64,000 nt of DNA, taken from the NCBI RefSeq assembly GCF_900496995.4, contig NC_044005.1, positions 26,789,363 to 26,853,362 on the forward strand, read 5' to 3'. Of this stretch, positions 60,901 through 64,000 are shown piece after piece; position 1 is the stretch's first letter; the number at the start of each line of letters is the position of its first letter. The position numbers were made by a program, and so were the translations under genes. The DNA comes from Aquila chrysaetos chrysaetos (lineage: Eukaryota > Chordata > Aves > Accipitriformes > Accipitridae). A model generated the notes under the pieces. It made no database searches and was not told the DNA's origin. It worked only from the letters and a program-made list of their open reading frames with translations.

Positions 60901-62834
60901 GAGAAAACACAAAGGTCGCAGCAATGATGGAGATTTCTCGTTATTGTAGGCAATACTGTGTTTTAAGTCAATGCAAGCTTTGCTGAGGCTCTGTTGCATC
61001 CTCCACTGAGGAGCATGAGCCTGTGATGCCCTGCACAACAAACCCCAAGTGAGGTAGCTGTAGCTTTTTTCTCTGGTTCTGTGTAACCCAGGAAGCATGG
61101 GAGCATCAGAGCCCTAAGAAACAGCAAGTGAAAAATCCAGGAGCAAACCCACCAGAAGCTGAAGGAGCAGAAGCAGAGCCTGTAAAAACAAGCTCCTCTA
61201 GAGCTGCATCCGGTTGTGTCTCCAGGCTTAAAGGGCCAAATCCCAAATAAAAGCAGTTTGGGAAGGGCCTTTGTAGCCTGGGTGGCTGAAAGCATGGCCT
61301 GTGCAGGGAACCAGCAGCTCTGGTTGTTGCACCAATGGATGGAGTGAAGCCTAGTGGTGTGAGATCTAGCAGAGGGGTGTGGTGTAAGAGACGCTGAAAT
61401 TGCTCCTGCTGCTTTTTTGTGAATGTGACCAGAACCTTTTTGCTGCCCATAGATGTATTCTGCATGTCCTGTATGCAGAAACCCAGCTACCCGGCTGGAA
61501 TAAGCACCATCCTCCCCGATGTGTGAGCATCCCCCTCGGGGCAGGGGGCAGAGCTGCACAGAGGAGGGCCAGTGCAATCACCTGTTGCCTCAGCACTGCT
61601 TTTGTAGGGTGGTGACACCCAGGCCAATGTGCTGACACCAGACATCCCTGGCCGTGGTGCTTCCCATGCTGGCAGGCAGGACGTTCACAAGTCTCTTAAC
61701 AGGCTGTGGCAGGAGAAATCACGGTGCTACCTGCGCCTCTCCTGAGGACAGCTTGCTGAGGCATGGCAGTGTTTTGTTATCATCCTGCTAGTGTGAAGCA
61801 TAGAGGGGAAAATGGGCACAGCACAGCACATTACAGACTTTTTCCCAACCAGTCTTGAGGACTATGATGATGGGTCAAAACCCATCTGGAAATATGCCGC
61901 TTCTCTGTGCCTGAAAGGAGGGTGTCTACAAATTGGGTCCATTTAGCTCAGTTAAAAGCCTATGTCAGCAGCACTGCTTGCGGTACCCTATGCTGAAAAG
62001 ATTGCAGCTGATGGTCCTTGGAGATGGTAGCAATCCTGAGCCAGCATTAGCAACAGGACCTGCGCTGGCAGGTGGGCTTCAGCCTTGTATGTAGAGTGGG
62101 GCTGATAGGTGGACTGCTGGCTGGTGGAGACCATCTGTATGGCCTGACTTGTGTTTCCACTAGATCAGACCCAGCAGAACTAATCTACTCTTCACTGACC
62201 TTTCAGGTTTCATCTGCTTCAATGCATGAGGTAGTGCAGCAGCCTTTTGTGGAGCTGTGACTGGTGGGGAAGGGGAAACAGCATAGGCTGTAGCTATGTG
62301 CCTTATAGCAGGGTGCCTTGGAGCAAGGGTCCTGCTAGGTCCTGTTTCCCCTGTGCAGTCCAGCACAGCATCACCACCGCCCTCTACGCTGCGATGCTCC
62401 TTGCCAGCTGTGCTGCTGGTCAAGCTGAAGGCTCCACCAGCCCACCAAGACCCACACGTGAGGTTACACCATACGGCAGTGCACCTCCACACATGCAAGG
62501 GAAGCACATGGAGGTCTAGCCCTCGGCAGCAGGGAGCTGAGGGGCTCAGCGGGGAAGAGACCTGTGATCCTACATGGCACGTCAGACTCATTAGCCAGAT
62601 CCAGCCCTGCAGCAAGAAGGGACCCATCTCCCCCAGGGACCCCATCACCCCACAAACCATTGCTCCTCAGCCTGCCCAGCCCATGTACATGGGCCCCCCT
62701 TCTAAATGTGGGGGTCCAGCTGCTGGCCCTGGATTAGACACCAGCACACACAGGGCTGTTCTCCTGCTGCTGGCATCCTCACTGTGTCATGCCGGGCCTT
62801 AGGAGTGGCCTGGGTCCTATTTTAGCAACAAAGA
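51901..62834. other. Intergenic DNA between FLVCR2 and BATF
   Basis: About 10.9 kb without a recognised gene. It contains a short GTGC-rich run near 51989-52008, an A/C-rich stretch near 52655-52690 and one ancient LINE remnant (53319-53565). An AP-1-type TGAGTCA occurs near 52218. Cis-regulatory elements for BATF may lie here, but the sequence alone does not show them. Confidence 0.7.
53319..53565 (+). mobile_element. Highly diverged CR1/L3-type LINE remnant (RT core)
   Basis: One plus-strand frame reads FEKVFTKFTTIL, resembling the LINE RT block DF.KAFD.V.H..L. About 190 bases later another frame reads AKFADGKTLFKLLKT, resembling the catalytic block [10 protein letters not shown], with the second Asp of the DD box replaced by Gly. 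The order and spacing fit a CR1/L3 RT with internal loss. Frameshifts and the altered active site show long decay. Confidence 0.6.
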
Positions 62835-63282
62835 GTTAAGCATTTTCAATCTTTATTTTACAAAAATAAACCCGTTTTGCCCTGGTACTCTGTGGCCCCC
62901 AACCTTCCCCTCCGCCCATGCTCCCGTTCCTCTCCCTGGAGCTCCGGCTGTTGCGCACCGCAGCCAGCCGCTTGCATGGAGGCTGCTGGTGCCGCATGCT
63001 CTTGCGAGCATTGCCAAACAAGCACCAGGGAAGGGGGTTGGTGCCTCTTTGTGAATGCCTCCTCTTCCCAGGATCCAAGCTGGAAACTGCCCAAAGATGC
63101 CTCCTGGTGGCTCTCCCATTTCTGCACAGGGAGCAAGTCTTAGGCAAGTCACTCAGAGTACACACTTTGAGAAGGGGTGTCCGTCCGCCTGTCCGTCCCT
63201 CTCCCTTGGATGGAAAAGCGAGCCCCACGAAGTTGCTTCTTGCCATCGGTGGAGCCGGCAGGCTGCCGTTCCACTGGCTGGC
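62835..63282 (-). other. BATF: BATF 3' UTR
   Basis: About 450 nt run from the BATF stop codon to a canonical poly(A) signal on the minus strand. Confidence 0.88.
62852..62857 (-). terminator. BATF: Poly(A) signal AATAAA of BATF
   Basis: TTTATT on the plus strand reads AATAAA on the minus strand, about 430 nt after the BATF stop codon. Confidence 0.88.
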
Positions 63283-63489
63283 TCAGTGCTGGAAGCGTGG
63301 GGAGCTGATGTGGGGCTGGTGGAAGGAGTGTGTGGCGTACAGCACTTCTGGAGGTGGTGGAGGGGACGTCAGGATGGAGCAGAGCGGTTCGTGGGAGCTC
63401 AGCATCGAGGCGAAGTGCTTCATCTCCTCCGTCAGCTGCTTGATCTCCCGGCGCAGGGCAGCGTTCTGCCTCTCCAAGTCTTCGCTCTC
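63283..63489 (-). CDS. BATF: BATF last coding exon (leucine zipper and C-terminus; gene continues beyond 64000)
   Basis: BATF is a bZIP factor that pairs with JUN proteins and, with IRF4/IRF8, binds AP-1/IRF composite sites to drive Th17, Tfh and effector T-cell programmes. The acceptor CTCCTCAG is followed in phase 0 by ESEDLERQNAALRREIKQLT, then EEMKHF and SSHEPLCSIL, a proline run, and the C-terminus HSFHQPHISSPRFQH, then stop at 63283-63285. This is 68 residues against 69 in the human last exon. Heptad leucines are at exon residues 5, 12 and 19. The basic region and start are in exons outside the window. JUN-dimer partners and BATF2/BATF3 are less similar at the C-terminus, so BATF is the best call. 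It lies upstream of FLVCR2 in the same orientation, as in human. Confidence 0.96.
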   Translation of the reverse strand, partial: ESEDLERQNAALRREIKQLTEEMKHFASMLSSHEPLCSILTSPPPPPEVLYATHSFHQPHISSPRFQH

Positions 63490-64000
63490 CTGAGGAGACA
63501 AAACCACAGGGGCTTCCTCAGCGCGGGAGCCTCAGAGATGAGCTGGGGACACAGGGGTCGTAGTCCTGCGCCTCTCTGCCCCGCCGAGTTTCCAGAATGA
63601 CATGTTTCCGGTAAATTCGGCAGAGCCGCGCCTGGGCAAACCCCCCTCCCCCAGCCGGCCGGGCCGGGCGCGGGTGCGATGCTGGTGGCCCCAGCCACCG
63701 CTCCCCAGCCCCGGCTTACGAGAAGTGACTGTGGCGTGCTCCCGCCCAGGCTTTCTCGCTCCCTCTCACGCACACCGCCCGGCCGCTTCCCGGGCCACCC
63801 GGCCGGGGGGAGGGCGCGCTGAATAACCGCCGTCTTTAAGCAGAAAACCACCTGCCACAGGAAACCTGTCATTGCCCTGGAAAGAAAAGACTCACTGCTT
63901 CCTGCTAGCAGCCGGGGAAACCAGCAGCACGGTGGGGAGGAGGGGGAGACGCTTGAGTCAGAAGAAAAGAGAAACCGAGGCCTCAGAAGAACTGAATTAA
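63490..64000 (-). other. BATF: BATF intron (partial), with a CpG-rich patch
   Basis: The sequence upstream of the last exon has no match to the BATF basic-region exon. A patch at about 63600-63830 is markedly GC- and CpG-rich. An exact AP-1 site TGAGTCA is at 63954-63960, followed by purine-rich GAAA repeats. Confidence 0.7.

Noticed and set aside
63432-63872. 146-codon minus-strand frame overlapping the BATF last exon
   Set aside because: It lies in a different frame from the BATF exon, in CpG-rich intron DNA, and does not contain the BATF basic region.
1-64000. tRNA genes, CRISPR-like arrays, prokaryote-type operons, endogenous retroviruses
   Set aside because: I saw none when reading both strands. 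The short (CA)n and A-rich arrays are microsatellites, and the only polymerase-like sequences are LINE-type. An automated scan was not possible here.

Overview
The window is vertebrate nuclear DNA, most likely from a bird (another sauropsid is possible). Coding sequence sits in short exons with consensus GT-AG sites, CpG islands mark two promoter regions, and the recognisable mobile DNA is CR1/L3-type LINE with no Alu- or L1-like sequence. The gene order matches the block known on human chromosome 14q24.3: BATF, FLVCR2, then ERG28 head-to-head with TTLL5. Most open frames in the window are chance frames in introns and intergenic DNA, and I have left them out.

Layout. 1-5.5 kb: the 5' end of TTLL5 on the minus strand. 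Three coding exons give the first 88 codons, and the gene continues beyond position 1. 5.1-6.2 kb: a CpG island that appears to serve as a shared promoter for TTLL5 (minus) and ERG28 (plus). 5.9-8.5 kb: complete ERG28 in four exons, 140 aa, with a poly(A) signal. 8.5-20.2 kb: intergenic DNA holding a long decayed CR1 LINE (14.2-17.8 kb, minus). 20.4-51.5 kb: complete FLVCR2 on the minus strand. Ten coding exons join without a frame break into about 467 aa, with a CpG-island promoter at 51.5-51.9 kb. 52-62.8 kb: intergenic DNA with one very old LINE remnant. 62.8-63.5 kb: the last exon and 3' UTR of BATF (minus). The rest of BATF lies beyond position 64000.

The genes do not form a functional pathway. 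ERG28 scaffolds sterol C4-demethylation in the ER, TTLL5 is a tubulin polyglutamylase, FLVCR2 is a 12-TM plasma-membrane transporter (choline, historically haem), and BATF is an AP-1-family bZIP factor of lymphocytes. The only regulatory link visible is the divergent ERG28/TTLL5 promoter.

I found no clear new biological system. The most unusual unexplained structure is an imperfect palindrome of about 430 bp in FLVCR2 intron 3, with arms of about 215 bp. Other points worth checking are an ambiguous FLVCR2 last-exon acceptor that would give two different C-termini, an (GCCGA)11 tract just upstream of the FLVCR2 start codon, and three LINE remnants of different ages.
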